Source: Pseudomonas delhiensis (GTDB lineage Bacteria; Pseudomonadota; Gammaproteobacteria; Pseudomonadales; Pseudomonadaceae). From it: DNA of 64,000 bases. The position numbers and the translations under genes are program-made. The notes beneath the pieces are model-generated. The model searched no databases and was not told the origin of the DNA. It worked only from the letters and a program-made list of their open reading frames with translations. Positions 33,895 through 42,923 of this stretch are shown here, piece by piece (position 1 is the stretch's first letter; every line of letters begins with the position of its first letter). The stretch covers positions 186,001 to 250,000 of the forward strand of contig NZ_FZPC01000006.1 of NCBI RefSeq assembly GCF_900187975.1, given 5' to 3'.

Positions 33895-35799
33895 TCAGTC
33901 GAGCATGTCGCCGAAGCGCTCGTCCTTCCGGTACACCAGCGGCTGGGCGAAGCCCGGTACCGTCAGTTCCTCGGCGCTGATGCGGATGTCGCGGTCGTCG
34001 ATCATGTCGTTGCCGAAGTTGTAGATGATGTCGAACTGGCCCTTGAGCGCCTGCTCCTCGTAGCGCCGGGCGGCGGCGCGGGTTTGCTCGCGGCGTGCCT
34101 GGTAGGCGTCGAAGGCGGCGGCGCCGTGGCGCTTGCGCAGCATCTTCTCGGCCAGGCGCGGGGAGAGCAGCACGCCGGTGGCGTTGTTGCCGCCGAAGCC
34201 CTTGGAGTTGATGAAGCAGACGTCGAGGTCGTCGCGCTTGCGGTCCCTGGTGGACAGCGCGATGCGGTCCTTGTGGACGTCGTCGGCGAAGGTCTCGACG
34301 GTCTTGATGCCCGGCAGCAGGCCGTACCTGAAGGTACCCAGGGCGGAGACCAGCTGGTCGGCGCTGGCGGTGGCCAGGGAGTGGCCGACGAAGGCCTTGA
34401 CCGCCGCCACCGGCCAGTCGGCGATGCCGAAGGCCTTGGCCACGCGGTCGAGGATTTCCGACTCGGTGACGCGGTTGGCCGGGGTGCTGGAGCCGTGGGC
34501 GTGGACGAAGCTGTGGCGGCGCACGCCTTCCTCGCCGACGATCTGCATGGCGGCGGCCACGGCCTTGGCCATGGTCAGGTAGTTGCCCGGACCGGGGGCG
34601 GAAATGGATTTCTTGAAGCCGTCGGCGTTGATGAAGACGTCGGTCGCCGCGCCGTGGATGTCGGCGCCCAGCTCCAGGGCCAGGGCATCGTCCATCAGCA
34701 CCACGTACTGGCTGGATTCGGCCAGGGTGAAGCCGCAGTTCTCGCCGAACGGGCGGCTGGCGCGGCGGAAGTCCACGTCAGGGCGGCCTTCGATGTTGCG
34801 CAGGCCTTCTTCGGTGGCCAGGGCGCTCATGGCCGCGTAGCCCTCGACGATTTCCGAGGTTATCGGCGCCTCGCTGTTGCCCACCACCACCACCCGCGCC
34901 TGGCCGGAGGTGATCGCCTCGATGCCCTTCTGCAGGTTGTAGAGGAAGGTGGCGCAGGCGCCGGTGACGCTGCCGGTGAGGCCGACGCTGCCCAGCACGT
35001 AGGCGTTGATGAAGTCGGTGGGCATGCTGTTGAAGCCCAGCGGCAGCTGCTTGGCGCTGACGCGGTGGCCCTTCAGGCGCGACTGCAGCAGGCCACCGAA
35101 GCCGTTGTCGTCGAGCTGGCTCATGATACTGCTGGAGAACACGGCGATTTCGTCGGGCTGCACGCGGTCGACGATGCGCTGCCAGTCGATGCCGGTGGAG
35201 CGGATGGCGTCGGTGGCGCCCACCACGGCCATCTGCAGGCCGCGCGGGTGGAAGCGCGAGGCGTACAGCTCGCCCGGCTCGAAGCCGGTGGGCAACTGGC
35301 CGGCGGACTTCACCGGCATCTCGCGGTAGCTGTCGACCTTGACCTCGACGCTGTCGTGGAGGGTCACGCGCACCTGGTTGTCGGCCAGCTCTTCCACCGA
35401 CCAGTTGGCCGGCAGTGGCTCGGGCAACTGCTTGCGGGTGGTGGTGAAGCTCAGCGGCTGGGCATCGCTGGCTTCCAGGGTGAGGTTCTTGTGCCAGTGC
35501 GCGGCATCGACGTCGAAGTACTGCTTCTCGATGCGGCGGATCAGGGTGGAGCCGAGGATCTGCGCGGCATGCCGCCGCTCGATGGCGGCCAGGTCCAGGC
35601 GCGCGCCGTCGGCGGCGTCCAGGTAGTGGCCGTCCTCGAACCTGACCAGCTTCATCATCACCGCCAGGCCGGCGAGGGTTTCCTGGCGGGCGGCCGCGTC
35701 CAGGGACTCCAGGACGGTGCGGCGGAACGCGTGGTGGAAGGAACTGCGACCCGCGGCGTTATACCCACCAAAACCAACGATGACCGGTAGTCGAGACAT
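33895..35799 (-). CDS. fabY: FabY-type beta-ketoacyl-ACP synthase (fatty acid synthesis initiation)
   Basis: A 634-residue ketosynthase, longer than FabB/FabF. The N-terminal 200 residues are an extension. The thiolase-fold core carries the nucleophile Cys282 (TGSVTGACATFLYN) and the two catalytic His in FVHAHGSSTPANRVTE and AVKAFVGHSLATASADQ. In P. aeruginosa the homologue next to arcC (PA5174, as I recall) condenses acetyl-CoA with malonyl-ACP and replaces FabH; identity here rests on length, active site and neighbourhood. The ATG at 35799 (MSRLPVIVGFGGYNAAGRSS) is preferred over a TTG nine bases upstream. A 14-bp palindrome lies 28 bases before the start. Confidence 0.92.
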   Translation of the reverse strand: MSRLPVIVGFGGYNAAGRSSFHHAFRRTVLESLDAAARQETLAGLAVMMKLVRFEDGHYLDAADGARLDLAAIERRHAAQILGSTLIRRIEKQYFDVDAAHWHKNLTLEASDAQPLSFTTTRKQLPEPLPANWSVEELADNQVRVTLHDSVEVKVDSYREMPVKSAGQLPTGFEPGELYASRFHPRGLQMAVVGATDAIRSTGIDWQRIVDRVQPDEIAVFSSSIMSQLDDNGFGGLLQSRLKGHRVSAKQLPLGFNSMPTDFINAYVLGSVGLTGSVTGACATFLYNLQKGIEAITSGQARVVVVGNSEAPITSEIVEGYAAMSALATEEGLRNIEGRPDVDFRRASRPFGENCGFTLAESSQYVVLMDDALALELGADIHGAATDVFINADGFKKSISAPGPGNYLTMAKAVAAAMQIVGEEGVRRHSFVHAHGSSTPANRVTESEILDRVAKAFGIADWPVAAVKAFVGHSLATASADQLVSALGTFRYGLLPGIKTVETFADDVHKDRIALSTRDRKRDDLDVCFINSKGFGGNNATGVLLSPRLAEKMLRKRHGAAAFDAYQARREQTRAAARRYEEQALKGQFDIIYNFGNDMIDDRDIRISAEELTVPGFAQPLVYRKDERFGDMLD

Positions 35800-35826
35800 C
35801 TCTCGCAAACTCCTTCATATAGGCCC

Positions 35827-35840
35827 GTCCTGTACAGGAC
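35827..35840. promoter_or_regulatory. 14-bp perfect palindrome in the fabY leader
   Basis: GTCCTGTACAGGAC, with an imperfect extension by CC/GG, 28 to 41 bases upstream of the fabY ATG. It could be an operator or part of an mRNA hairpin; the regulator is unknown. The spacing does not fit the LexA consensus. Confidence 0.5.
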
Positions 35841-36041
35841 CGGATGGCGCGACCAGGTTGCACGCGAGGCGCTGAAAGGCGGCATCACGGATCGGGGGCA
35901 CAAGCCCGGCGGCGGCTCTGTGATTGGAATGCTTATGCTGACGAGGATGATGACTGCCGAGTCACGCTTTTGGCCAGGGATTGACGGCGAAAGGCGACGA
36001 ACTTGCATGGATGGGGGCGCTCGCGCGGCTGCGCGAAGACG

Positions 36042-36064
36042 CCGGGAGCCAGGACGGCTCCCGG
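36042..36064 (-). terminator. Possible terminator hairpin after arcC
   Basis: CCGGGAGCC / GGCTCCCGG, a 9-bp perfect stem with a 5-base loop, 20 bases beyond the arcC stop in the direction of transcription. It lacks a U-run, so it may act weakly or protect the 3' end. Confidence 0.5.
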
Positions 36065-36083
36065 GCGGGGTTGCAGTGCGGGC

Positions 36084-37016
36084 TCAGCGGTACTCGATGC
36101 CGGGCTTCCTGGTGCTGACGCGGGTGCCGGACTTGCCCTGGGTGATGGCCACGATGTTTTCCAGCGAGCCGATCACCGCGTCCTTGCCGGTGGCGCGGGC
36201 GAACTCGGCGGCGGCCTGGACCTTCGGGCCCATGGAGCCGGCGGCGAAGCCGAGGCGTTCCAGCTCGTCCGGGTGGGCCTGGGCAATGGCCTTCTGCGTC
36301 GGCTTGCCCCAGTCGATGTAGGCCGCGTCCACGTCGGTGGCGATGATCAGGATGTCGGCGTCCAGTTCCTGGGCCAGCAGCGAGGAGCACAGGTCCTTGT
36401 CGATCACCGCCTCGACGCCGGAGAGCTTCTTGCCGGACTCGTCGTACATGGTCGGGATGCCGCCGCCGCCGGCGCAGATGACGATGGTGCCTTTCTCCAG
36501 CAGCCATTTCACCGGGCGGATCTCGAAGATGCGCTTGGGCCGGGGGCTTGCCACCACGCGGCGGAACTTGTCGCCGTCCGGGGCGATGCTCCAGCCTTTT
36601 TCCCTGGCCAGGGCTTCGGCTTCTTCCCTGGCGTAGACCGGGCCGATCGGCTTGGTCGGCTTCTGGAAGGCCGGGTCCTTGGCGTCCACCTCGACCTGGG
36701 TGAGGATGGTGGCGAAGGGCACTTCGAAGGGCAGCAGGTTGCCCATTTCCTGTTCGATCATGTAGCCGATCATGCCCTCGGTCTCGGCGCCGAGGACGTC
36801 CAGCGGGTACGGCGTGACCTTGTCGTAGGCGGCGCCCTGCAGGGCCAGCAGGCCCACTTGCGGGCCGTTGCCGTGGGCGATCACCAGCTCGTTGCCAGGT
36901 GCCACTTTGGCGATCTGTTCGGCGGCGATCCGTACGTTTTCGCGCTGGTTGTCCGCAGTCATGGGTTCGCCACGACGCAGCAGGGCGTTACCGCCCAATG
37001 CGACGACGATACGCAT
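36084..37016 (-). CDS. arcC: Carbamate kinase, arginine deiminase pathway
   Basis: A 310-residue amino-acid-kinase-family enzyme that makes ATP from carbamoyl phosphate and ADP, the energy-yielding step of anaerobic arginine breakdown. The N-terminus [12 protein letters not shown] is invariant in the family, and [13 protein letters not shown] and [14 protein letters not shown] are the substrate-binding segments. AGGAGG lies eight bases before the ATG at 37016, whereas the ATG at 37022 would be only two bases from it, so 37016 is chosen. It is the last gene of arcDABC. Confidence 0.96.
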   Translation of the reverse strand: MRIVVALGGNALLRRGEPMTADNQRENVRIAAEQIAKVAPGNELVIAHGNGPQVGLLALQGAAYDKVTPYPLDVLGAETEGMIGYMIEQEMGNLLPFEVPFATILTQVEVDAKDPAFQKPTKPIGPVYAREEAEALAREKGWSIAPDGDKFRRVVASPRPKRIFEIRPVKWLLEKGTIVICAGGGGIPTMYDESGKKLSGVEAVIDKDLCSSLLAQELDADILIIATDVDAAYIDWGKPTQKAIAQAHPDELERLGFAAGSMGPKVQAAAEFARATGKDAVIGSLENIVAITQGKSGTRVSTRKPGIEYR

Positions 37017-37085
37017 AGTCATTTCCTCCTGAGAGTGAAAACGCCCCCGGGCCAGCAGGCGTGGCCCGGGATGCGCATTCGTCGA

Positions 37086-38096
37086 TCACATGTCGGCGAG
37101 GGTCGAAACGAGGATCGCCTTGATGGTGTGCATGCGGTTTTCCGCTTGCTCGAAGGCGATGTTGTAGGGGGACTCGAAGACGTCTTCGGTGACTTCGATG
37201 CCGTTGGCCAGGTTCGGGTATTTCTCGGCGATCTGCTTGCCGACCTTGGTTTCGCTGTTGTGGAACGCCGGCAGGCAGTGCATGAATTTCACCCGCGGGT
37301 TGCCGGCGGCCTTCATGATGTCGAGGTTGACCTGGTAGGGCAGCAGTTCCTTGATGCGCTCGCCCCAGGCTTCCACCGGCTCGCCCATGGACACCCAGAC
37401 GTCGGTGTGGACGAAGTCCACGCCCTTGACTGCTTCCTTCGGGTCCTCGGTGAGGAGGATGCGGGCGCCGCTTTCCTCGGCGAATTTCTTGCAGGCGGCG
37501 ACGTGCTCGTCGGTCGGCCACAGGGCCTTGGGCGCGGCGATGCGTACGTCCATGCCGAGCTTGGCGCCGATCAGCAGCAGGGAGTTGCCCATGTTGTTGC
37601 GGGCGTCGCCCAGGTAGGCGTAGGCGATGTCGTGCAGCGGCTTGTCGCTGTGCTCGCGCATGGTCAGCACGTCGGCCAGCATCTGCGTCGGGTGGTATTC
37701 GTCGGTCAGGCCGTTGAACACCGGCACGCCGGCGTACTGCGCCAGTTCCTCGACGATTTCCTGCTTGAAGCCACGGTATTCGATGGCGTCGTACATGCGG
37801 CCGAGCACGCGGGCGGTGTCCTTCATGCTCTCCTTGTGGCCGATCTGCGAGGAATTGGGGTCGATGTAGGTGACGTTGGCGCCCTGGTCATAGGCGGCGA
37901 CCTCGAAGGCGCAGCGGGTGCGGGTGGAGGTCTTCTCGAAGATCAGGGCGATGTTGTTGCCCTTGAGGTGTTGCTGCTCGGTGCCGGTGTACTTGGCGCG
38001 TTTCAGGTCGCGGGACAGGTCGAGCAGGTAGCGCAACTCGCGGGTGCTGTGGTGCATCAGGCTGAGCAGGTTGCGGTTGTGCATGTTGAAAGCCAT
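37086..38096 (-). CDS. arcB: Catabolic ornithine carbamoyltransferase
   Basis: A 336-residue enzyme that phosphorolyses citrulline to ornithine and carbamoyl phosphate. The carbamoyl-phosphate site is [14 protein letters not shown], the second site is [12 protein letters not shown], and the ornithine-binding motif is FMHCLPAFH. The N-terminus [20 protein letters not shown] and the length agree with the P. aeruginosa catabolic enzyme as I remember it. It lies between arcA and arcC, with gaps of 111 and 69 bases, which leaves room for mRNA processing sites. Confidence 0.96.
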   Translation of the reverse strand: MAFNMHNRNLLSLMHHSTRELRYLLDLSRDLKRAKYTGTEQQHLKGNNIALIFEKTSTRTRCAFEVAAYDQGANVTYIDPNSSQIGHKESMKDTARVLGRMYDAIEYRGFKQEIVEELAQYAGVPVFNGLTDEYHPTQMLADVLTMREHSDKPLHDIAYAYLGDARNNMGNSLLLIGAKLGMDVRIAAPKALWPTDEHVAACKKFAEESGARILLTEDPKEAVKGVDFVHTDVWVSMGEPVEAWGERIKELLPYQVNLDIMKAAGNPRVKFMHCLPAFHNSETKVGKQIAEKYPNLANGIEVTEDVFESPYNIAFEQAENRMHTIKAILVSTLADM

Positions 38097-38207
38097 GTTC
38101 TTTCTCCTTGTGGGATGGAATCTCGGCCCTCGTCAGTACAGCTTGTGGCTGGCGGGGCGGGCGGCCCTGGCTGGGGCCGCCGCGTTGAGCAGGGTGGGCC
38201 TTGGCGA

Positions 38208-39464
38208 TCAGTAGTCGATCGGGTCGCGGATGATCGGGCAGGTCATGCAGTGGCCGCCGCCACGGCCGCGGCCGAGCTCGCCGGCGCTGATGGTGATGAC
38301 TTCCACGCCGGCCTTGCGCAGCAGGGTGTTGGTGTAGGTGTTGCGGTCGTAGCCGATGACCACGCCGGGCTCGACGCAGACCACGTTGTTACCGTCGTCC
38401 CACTGCTCGCGCTCGGCGGCGAAGGTGTTGCCGCCGGTCTCGACGATGCGCAGTTTCTTCAGGCCCAGGGCCTCGGCGACCACGCTGATGAAGTCCTTCT
38501 CCTCGCGCTGCACGTTGATGCCGTAGGGGCTCTTCTCGTCCGGGCGCAGGGTGAAGGCGACGATTTCCTTGACCACTTCCGGGAAGACGGTGACCAGGTC
38601 GCGGTCGCAGAAGCTGAACACGGTGTCCAGGTGCATGGCCGCGCGGGATTTCGGCAGGCCGGCGACTATGACTTTCTCCGCGGCGCCCTTGGCGAACAGC
38701 GACTGGGCGACCTGGCCGATGGCCTGGCGGGAAGTCCGCTCGCCCATGCCGATCAGCACCACGCCATTGCCGATGGGCATGACGTCGCCGCCTTCGAGGG
38801 TGGAGGAACCGTGGTCCTTGTCCGGGTCGCCGTACCAGATTTCGAATTCGGCGTTGGTGAATTCCGGGTGGAACTTGTAGATCGCGGTGGTCAGCAGGGT
38901 TTCCTGGCGACGCGCCGGCCAGTACATCGGGTTCAGGGTGACGCCGCCGTAGATCCAGCAGGTGGTGTCGCGGGTGAACTGGGTGTTGGGCAGCGGCGGC
39001 AGCAGGAAGCTGGAATGGCCCAGGTAGTCGCGGAACATCTTCAGCGGCTTGGAGCCTTCGGTTTCCGGGATGTCGTCGGCGGTCACGCCACCGATGAGGA
39101 ATTCGGCCAGTCGTCGCGGCTCGAGGCCTTCCAGCCAGGCGCGCAGTTCGTGGGTCAGGCCCAGGCCGACGCTGTCGGCGGTGATCTTGCGGTCGAGGAT
39201 CCATTTCAGCGCTTCGGGGTTCTGGACGGTCTCGGTCAGCAGGTTGTGCATTTCCAGGACGTCGACGCCGCGCTCGCGCATCTTGGTGACGAAATCGAAG
39301 TGGTCGCGCTTGGCCTGGTTAACCCAGATCACGTCGTCGAACAGCAACTCGTCGCAGTTGCTAGGGGTCAGGCGTTGGTGGGCAAGACCGGGCGAGCAGA
39401 CCATCACTTTGCGCAATTTGCCAGCTTCGGAGTGGACGCCAAGTTTGGTTTTTTCCGTGCTCAT
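38208..39464 (-). CDS. arcA: Arginine deiminase
   Basis: A 418-residue enzyme hydrolysing arginine to citrulline and ammonia. The catalytic Cys is residue 406 ([19 protein letters not shown], 13 residues from the end). Other catalytic segments are [10 protein letters not shown] and [11 protein letters not shown]. The start at 39464 ([21 protein letters not shown] six bases upstream) gives the expected 418 residues; the frame's earlier start at 39485 is rejected. It is 17 bases downstream of arcD. Confidence 0.97.
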   Translation of the reverse strand: MSTEKTKLGVHSEAGKLRKVMVCSPGLAHQRLTPSNCDELLFDDVIWVNQAKRDHFDFVTKMRERGVDVLEMHNLLTETVQNPEALKWILDRKITADSVGLGLTHELRAWLEGLEPRRLAEFLIGGVTADDIPETEGSKPLKMFRDYLGHSSFLLPPLPNTQFTRDTTCWIYGGVTLNPMYWPARRQETLLTTAIYKFHPEFTNAEFEIWYGDPDKDHGSSTLEGGDVMPIGNGVVLIGMGERTSRQAIGQVAQSLFAKGAAEKVIVAGLPKSRAAMHLDTVFSFCDRDLVTVFPEVVKEIVAFTLRPDEKSPYGINVQREEKDFISVVAEALGLKKLRIVETGGNTFAAEREQWDDGNNVVCVEPGVVIGYDRNTYTNTLLRKAGVEVITISAGELGRGRGGGHCMTCPIIRDPIDY

Positions 39465-39481
39465 GAGTGTCTCCAGTGATG

Positions 39482-40930
39482 TCACAGAGTGAGGAAGCCG
39501 TCGTAGAGGCCATACGCCGCGATCAGGGCACCGATCACGACACCTGCGAAGATGAGCTTCTCGACGTTGGTGAAGATCGGTTGGCCGACTTCACGTTTCG
39601 CTTTCGCGAAGAGGATGACGCCTGGTGCGTACAGCAGCGCCGACAGCAGCAGGTATTTCAGGCCACCGGCGTAGATCAGCCAGATGGCATAGATGACGGA
39701 GATGCCGGCGATGATGAGGTCCTTGTTGCGTTCGCCCGCGTCGTTCTCGTAGGTCTCGCCGCGCACCGCCAGCAGCAGGCCGTAGGCCGCCGACCAGAAG
39801 TACGGGATGAGGATCATCGAGGTGGCCAGCAGCAGCATCTTGGTGTACGGGTCCATGCCGCTCGTGTCGCCCGAGGTGAAGAACACGATGACCAGGAAGA
39901 CCTGCACGCAGATGTTGGTCAGCCACAGGGCGTTGGCCGGCACCTGGTTGGCGTTCTCCTTGCGCAGGAACTCCGGCATGGTGTGGTCCTTGGCCGCGGC
40001 GAACATGATCTCGGCGCACAGCAGCACCCAGGACAGCAGGGCACCGAGCAGGGAGATCAGCAGGCCGACGCTGATCAGCACCGCGCCCCAGTGGCCGACC
40101 ACGTGCTCCAGCACCAGCGCCATCGACGGGTTCTGCAGCTTGGCCAGTTCCGGCTGGGTCATCACGCCCATGGACAGCACGTTCACCAGCACCAGCAGCA
40201 ACAGTACGGTGATGAAGCCGATGACCGTGGCCTTGCCGACGTCGGAACGTTTTTCCGCGCGGGAGGAGAAGATGCTCGCGCCCTCGATGCCGATGAACAC
40301 CCAGACGGTGACCAGCATCATGTTGCGCACCTGGTTCATCACGCTGCCCAGGTCAGGATTGCTCTGGCCCCAGATGTCGGTGGTGAAGATGTCCAGCTTG
40401 AAGGCGAACAGGCAGATCAGGATGAACAGGAACAGCGGCACTATCTTGGCGATGGTGGTGATGGTGTTGATGAACGCCGCTTCCTTGATCCCGCGCAGCA
40501 CCAGGAAGTGCAAGGCCCATAGCAGCACCGACGCCGCGATGATCGCTGCCAGCGTGTCGCCCTTGCCGAAGACCGGGAAGAAGTAGCCGAGGGTGCTGAA
40601 CAGCAGCATGAAGTAGCCGACGTTGCCCAGCCACGCGCTGATCCAGTAGCCCCAGGCCGAGGAGAAGCCCATGTAGTCGCCGAACCCGGCCTTGGCGTAG
40701 GCGTACACGCCGCCGTCGAGGTTGGGCTTGCGGTTGGCGAGGGTCTGGAAGACGAAGGCCAGGGTCAGCATGCCGACCGCGGTGATGGCCCAACCGATGA
40801 GAATGGCGCCGACGTCTGCACTGGCGGCCATGTTTTGCGGGAGAGAGAAGATACCCCCGCCGACCATGGATCCGACGACCAGAGCGGTTAGTGCCCCAAG
40901 TCGTAGTTTTTGGCTGCTATCTTGCGACAT
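39482..40930 (-). CDS. arcD: Arginine/ornithine antiporter
   Basis: A 482-residue APC-superfamily exchanger that imports arginine and exports ornithine, feeding the arginine deiminase pathway. The N-terminus [20 protein letters not shown] holds the G-S-M-V-G-G-G-I-F backbone-binding motif typical of the family, and about 12-13 helices follow. The start at 40930 (MSQDSSQK) gives 482 residues; the extension to 40969 is not needed. It is the first gene of arcDABC, with an ANR-type site about 65 bases upstream of the start codon. Confidence 0.96.
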   Translation of the reverse strand: MSQDSSQKLRLGALTALVVGSMVGGGIFSLPQNMAASADVGAILIGWAITAVGMLTLAFVFQTLANRKPNLDGGVYAYAKAGFGDYMGFSSAWGYWISAWLGNVGYFMLLFSTLGYFFPVFGKGDTLAAIIAASVLLWALHFLVLRGIKEAAFINTITTIAKIVPLFLFILICLFAFKLDIFTTDIWGQSNPDLGSVMNQVRNMMLVTVWVFIGIEGASIFSSRAEKRSDVGKATVIGFITVLLLLVLVNVLSMGVMTQPELAKLQNPSMALVLEHVVGHWGAVLISVGLLISLLGALLSWVLLCAEIMFAAAKDHTMPEFLRKENANQVPANALWLTNICVQVFLVIVFFTSGDTSGMDPYTKMLLLATSMILIPYFWSAAYGLLLAVRGETYENDAGERNKDLIIAGISVIYAIWLIYAGGLKYLLLSALLYAPGVILFAKAKREVGQPIFTNVEKLIFAGVVIGALIAAYGLYDGFLTL

Positions 40931-40995
40931 TTTCGGAATCTCCCTATAGGAGTTGGAGAGTGTAGTCATTAGGCGCCGACTGTCAGGGAGCCCCC

Positions 40996-41009
40996 CTGAC
41001 CTAAATCAA
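40996..41009 (-). promoter_or_regulatory. ANR/FNR-type box of the arcDABC promoter
   Basis: On the minus strand the site reads TTGATTTAGGTCAG. The left half TTGAT is perfect and the right half GTCAG is degenerate relative to TTGAT-N4-ATCAA. About 41 bases downstream of its centre, the expected start of a class II site, lies CCTAATGACTAC, which offers a TAATGA -10 element. Anaerobic activation by ANR is established for P. aeruginosa arcDABC. Confidence 0.78.
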
Positions 41010-41235
41010 TAGCCTGCTAACAAATGTTTCCAACTGCGCAGCGGTGTCGGTCCGCTTGACCCTGAACGATAGGAGAGGTTTGCCGAGATCGCCTGATTTA
41101 GAGGGGATTCATGTGAAATGCGGATGGCGTTTCGGTGACCGTCCGGCTTTTTATTGACGGCGTGAATGGGTTCCCACACGGGAGCCCTCATCAGGAAAAT
41201 CTGTCAGAAGTTATTGCGGGCCGGATGCCAGGCAG

Positions 41236-41261
41236 AAAAAAGCCCGACATGGTGGTCGGGC
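41236..41261 (-). terminator. Strong Rho-independent terminator reading left
   Basis: On the minus strand: GCCCGAC, loop CACCAT, GTCGGGC, followed by six U's. It lies 270 bases past the dctD stop, so it ends either a long dctD 3' UTR or a separate short RNA. Confidence 0.85.
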
Positions 41262-41531
41262 CTGGCTTTCTTGCTTGTCGAGCGTTGCCCGCACAGGGTC
41301 GCTGCACGGGCGGCGCCTTCCAGGGAAGAAGGGCGCCATGGCCGGATGGCCGGAGAGACACCGCCGGGCTTGTGGCCCGCCGGGCGCCACGACGCGGGGT
41401 CGGAGCGAGAGGGATGCGCAAGGCACCGGGGCGGTGTATCGCAAGCTCCGTGCCATCGACGAGGGGCGCTGGAGTGGCCGTATTGCCTGGGCTTCAGCGT
41501 ATGGGGCGAGGCGGTATCGGCAAGATTCCGC

Positions 41532-42923
41532 CTATGCGTCGGGGTCTTCGGCGGGATTTCCGCCGCTGCCGGTAAACAGCAACCCATGCTTGCGCAACTT
41601 GTCGTGCAAGGTCTTGCGCGGGATACCCAGCGCCTCGGCCAGGCTACGCAGCGAGGCGTGCTGGTTGGCCATCTCGGCGGCGATCAGGGCGCGTTCGAAG
41701 GCTTCCACCTGCTCGTTCAGGGAGTCGCCGGAAATCGCAGCCGGCGTATGCGCGGCCTGTTCGTCGAGGCCGAGGTCCAGCCCCAGGGCGAAGCGTTCGG
41801 CGACGTTCTGCAGTTCGCGCACATTGCCCGGCCAGCTGTGGCCGAGTAGCTGCGCGCGTTGTGCCGGCGCTAGGCTGCGCGGCGGGATGCCGTGGCGCTG
41901 CGCGGCACCCTCGGCGAAATGCTGGAACAGTAGCAGGATGTCCTCCCCGCGCTCGCGCAGGGGCGGAATGCGCAGGCTGGCGACGTTCAGGCGGTAATAG
42001 AGGTCGGCGCGGAAGCGGCCGTCGTCGGCGGCCAGGCGCAGGTCCTCCTTGGTCGCGGCGATGATGCGGATGTCCAGGGGGATCAGTTGGTTCGAACCCA
42101 GGCGTTCGACCACACGTTCCTGCAAAAGGCGTAGCAGCTTGACCTGTACGTCCAGACTCATGCTCTCTATTTCGTCGAGGAACAGGGTGCCGCCGTTGGC
42201 GAACTCGAACTTGCCGATGCGGCGTTTCTGCGCACCGGTGAACGCGCCCTGCTCATGGCCGAACAGCTCGCTTTCCACCACCGACTCGGCCAGGGCGCCG
42301 GCGTTGATGGCGACGAAGGGGCCGTTGCGCCGGCCGGAAAGGTCGTGCAGGGCGCGGGCGACCACCTCCTTGCCGGAGCCGGTCTCGCCGAGGATCAGCA
42401 CGTCGGCCTGCAGTCCGGCGAGGGCCGCCACCTGTTCCTGCAGGCGCTGCATGCCAGCCGACTGGCCGACCAGGCGCCCCTTCAGTTCCTTGCGCTCGGC
42501 CAGGGCCATGCGCAGGCTGCGGTTCTCCAGCACCAGGCGGCGCACCTCCAGGGCGCGGCGCACGCTGTCGAGCAGGGCGTCGCTGGGGAAGGGCTTCTCG
42601 AGAAAATCGTAGGCACCGGCGCGCATGGCCTTGACCGCCAGGGGCACGTCGCCGTGGCCGGTGATCAGGATCACCGGCAGCTCCGGGTCGTGAGCGTGCA
42701 ACTGTTCCAGCAACTGCAGGCCGTCGACGCCAGGCATGCGGATATCGCTCACCACCACGCCCGGCCAGTCGCGCGCAAGGCTGGCGTCCAGATTCCTGGC
42801 ATCGCCCAGGCTGGTGGCATGGAAGCCGGCGAGATCGAGGGTCTGGCCCAGCGCCTGGCGCAGGTGCGGGTCATCGTCGATCAGCAGGACCTGGGTATCG
42901 GCTGCGAATGCGGCGCTGCTCAT
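41532..42923 (-). CDS. dctD: Sigma-54-dependent response regulator for C4-dicarboxylate transport
   Basis: A 463-residue NtrC-type regulator. The receiver domain (about 10-125) has phosphoacceptor Asp60 (VVVSDIRMPGVDG) and the conserved Lys in FLEKPFPSD. The AAA+ domain has Walker A GETGSGKE and the sigma-54-contacting loop EQGAFTGAQKR, plus the FLDEIESMSLDVQ Walker B. A C-terminal Fis-type helix-turn-helix (LRSLAEALGIPRKTLHDKLR) follows. Its ATG overlaps the dctB stop (ATGA). It should activate dicarboxylate transporter genes elsewhere in the genome, since none is adjacent. Confidence 0.94.
   Translation of the reverse strand: MSSAAFAADTQVLLIDDDPHLRQALGQTLDLAGFHATSLGDARNLDASLARDWPGVVVSDIRMPGVDGLQLLEQLHAHDPELPVILITGHGDVPLAVKAMRAGAYDFLEKPFPSDALLDSVRRALEVRRLVLENRSLRMALAERKELKGRLVGQSAGMQRLQEQVAALAGLQADVLILGETGSGKEVVARALHDLSGRRNGPFVAINAGALAESVVESELFGHEQGAFTGAQKRRIGKFEFANGGTLFLDEIESMSLDVQVKLLRLLQERVVERLGSNQLIPLDIRIIAATKEDLRLAADDGRFRADLYYRLNVASLRIPPLRERGEDILLLFQHFAEGAAQRHGIPPRSLAPAQRAQLLGHSWPGNVRELQNVAERFALGLDLGLDEQAAHTPAAISGDSLNEQVEAFERALIAAEMANQHASLRSLAEALGIPRKTLHDKLRKHGLLFTGSGGNPAEDPDA

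Larger units (their letters stand above)
40931..41531. other. Intergenic region between arcD and dctD, no gene
   Basis: About 600 bases with the arc promoter at the left end and a strong leftward terminator at 41236-41261. Several short open frames exist on both strands but look like composition artefacts. In remembered P. aeruginosa order, dctPQM (a TRAP dicarboxylate transporter) occupies this position; nothing resembling it remains. Confidence 0.65.

Noticed and set aside
36003..39479. An 1158-codon plus-strand open frame over arcCBA
   Set aside because: It is a composition shadow of arcC, arcB and arcA, each of which is intact with catalytic residues in place.
41191..41587. Small proteins in the arcD-dctD gap
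   Set aside because: The overlapping frames on both strands have basic, Pro/Arg-rich composition without starts or motifs. The region contains a terminator instead.
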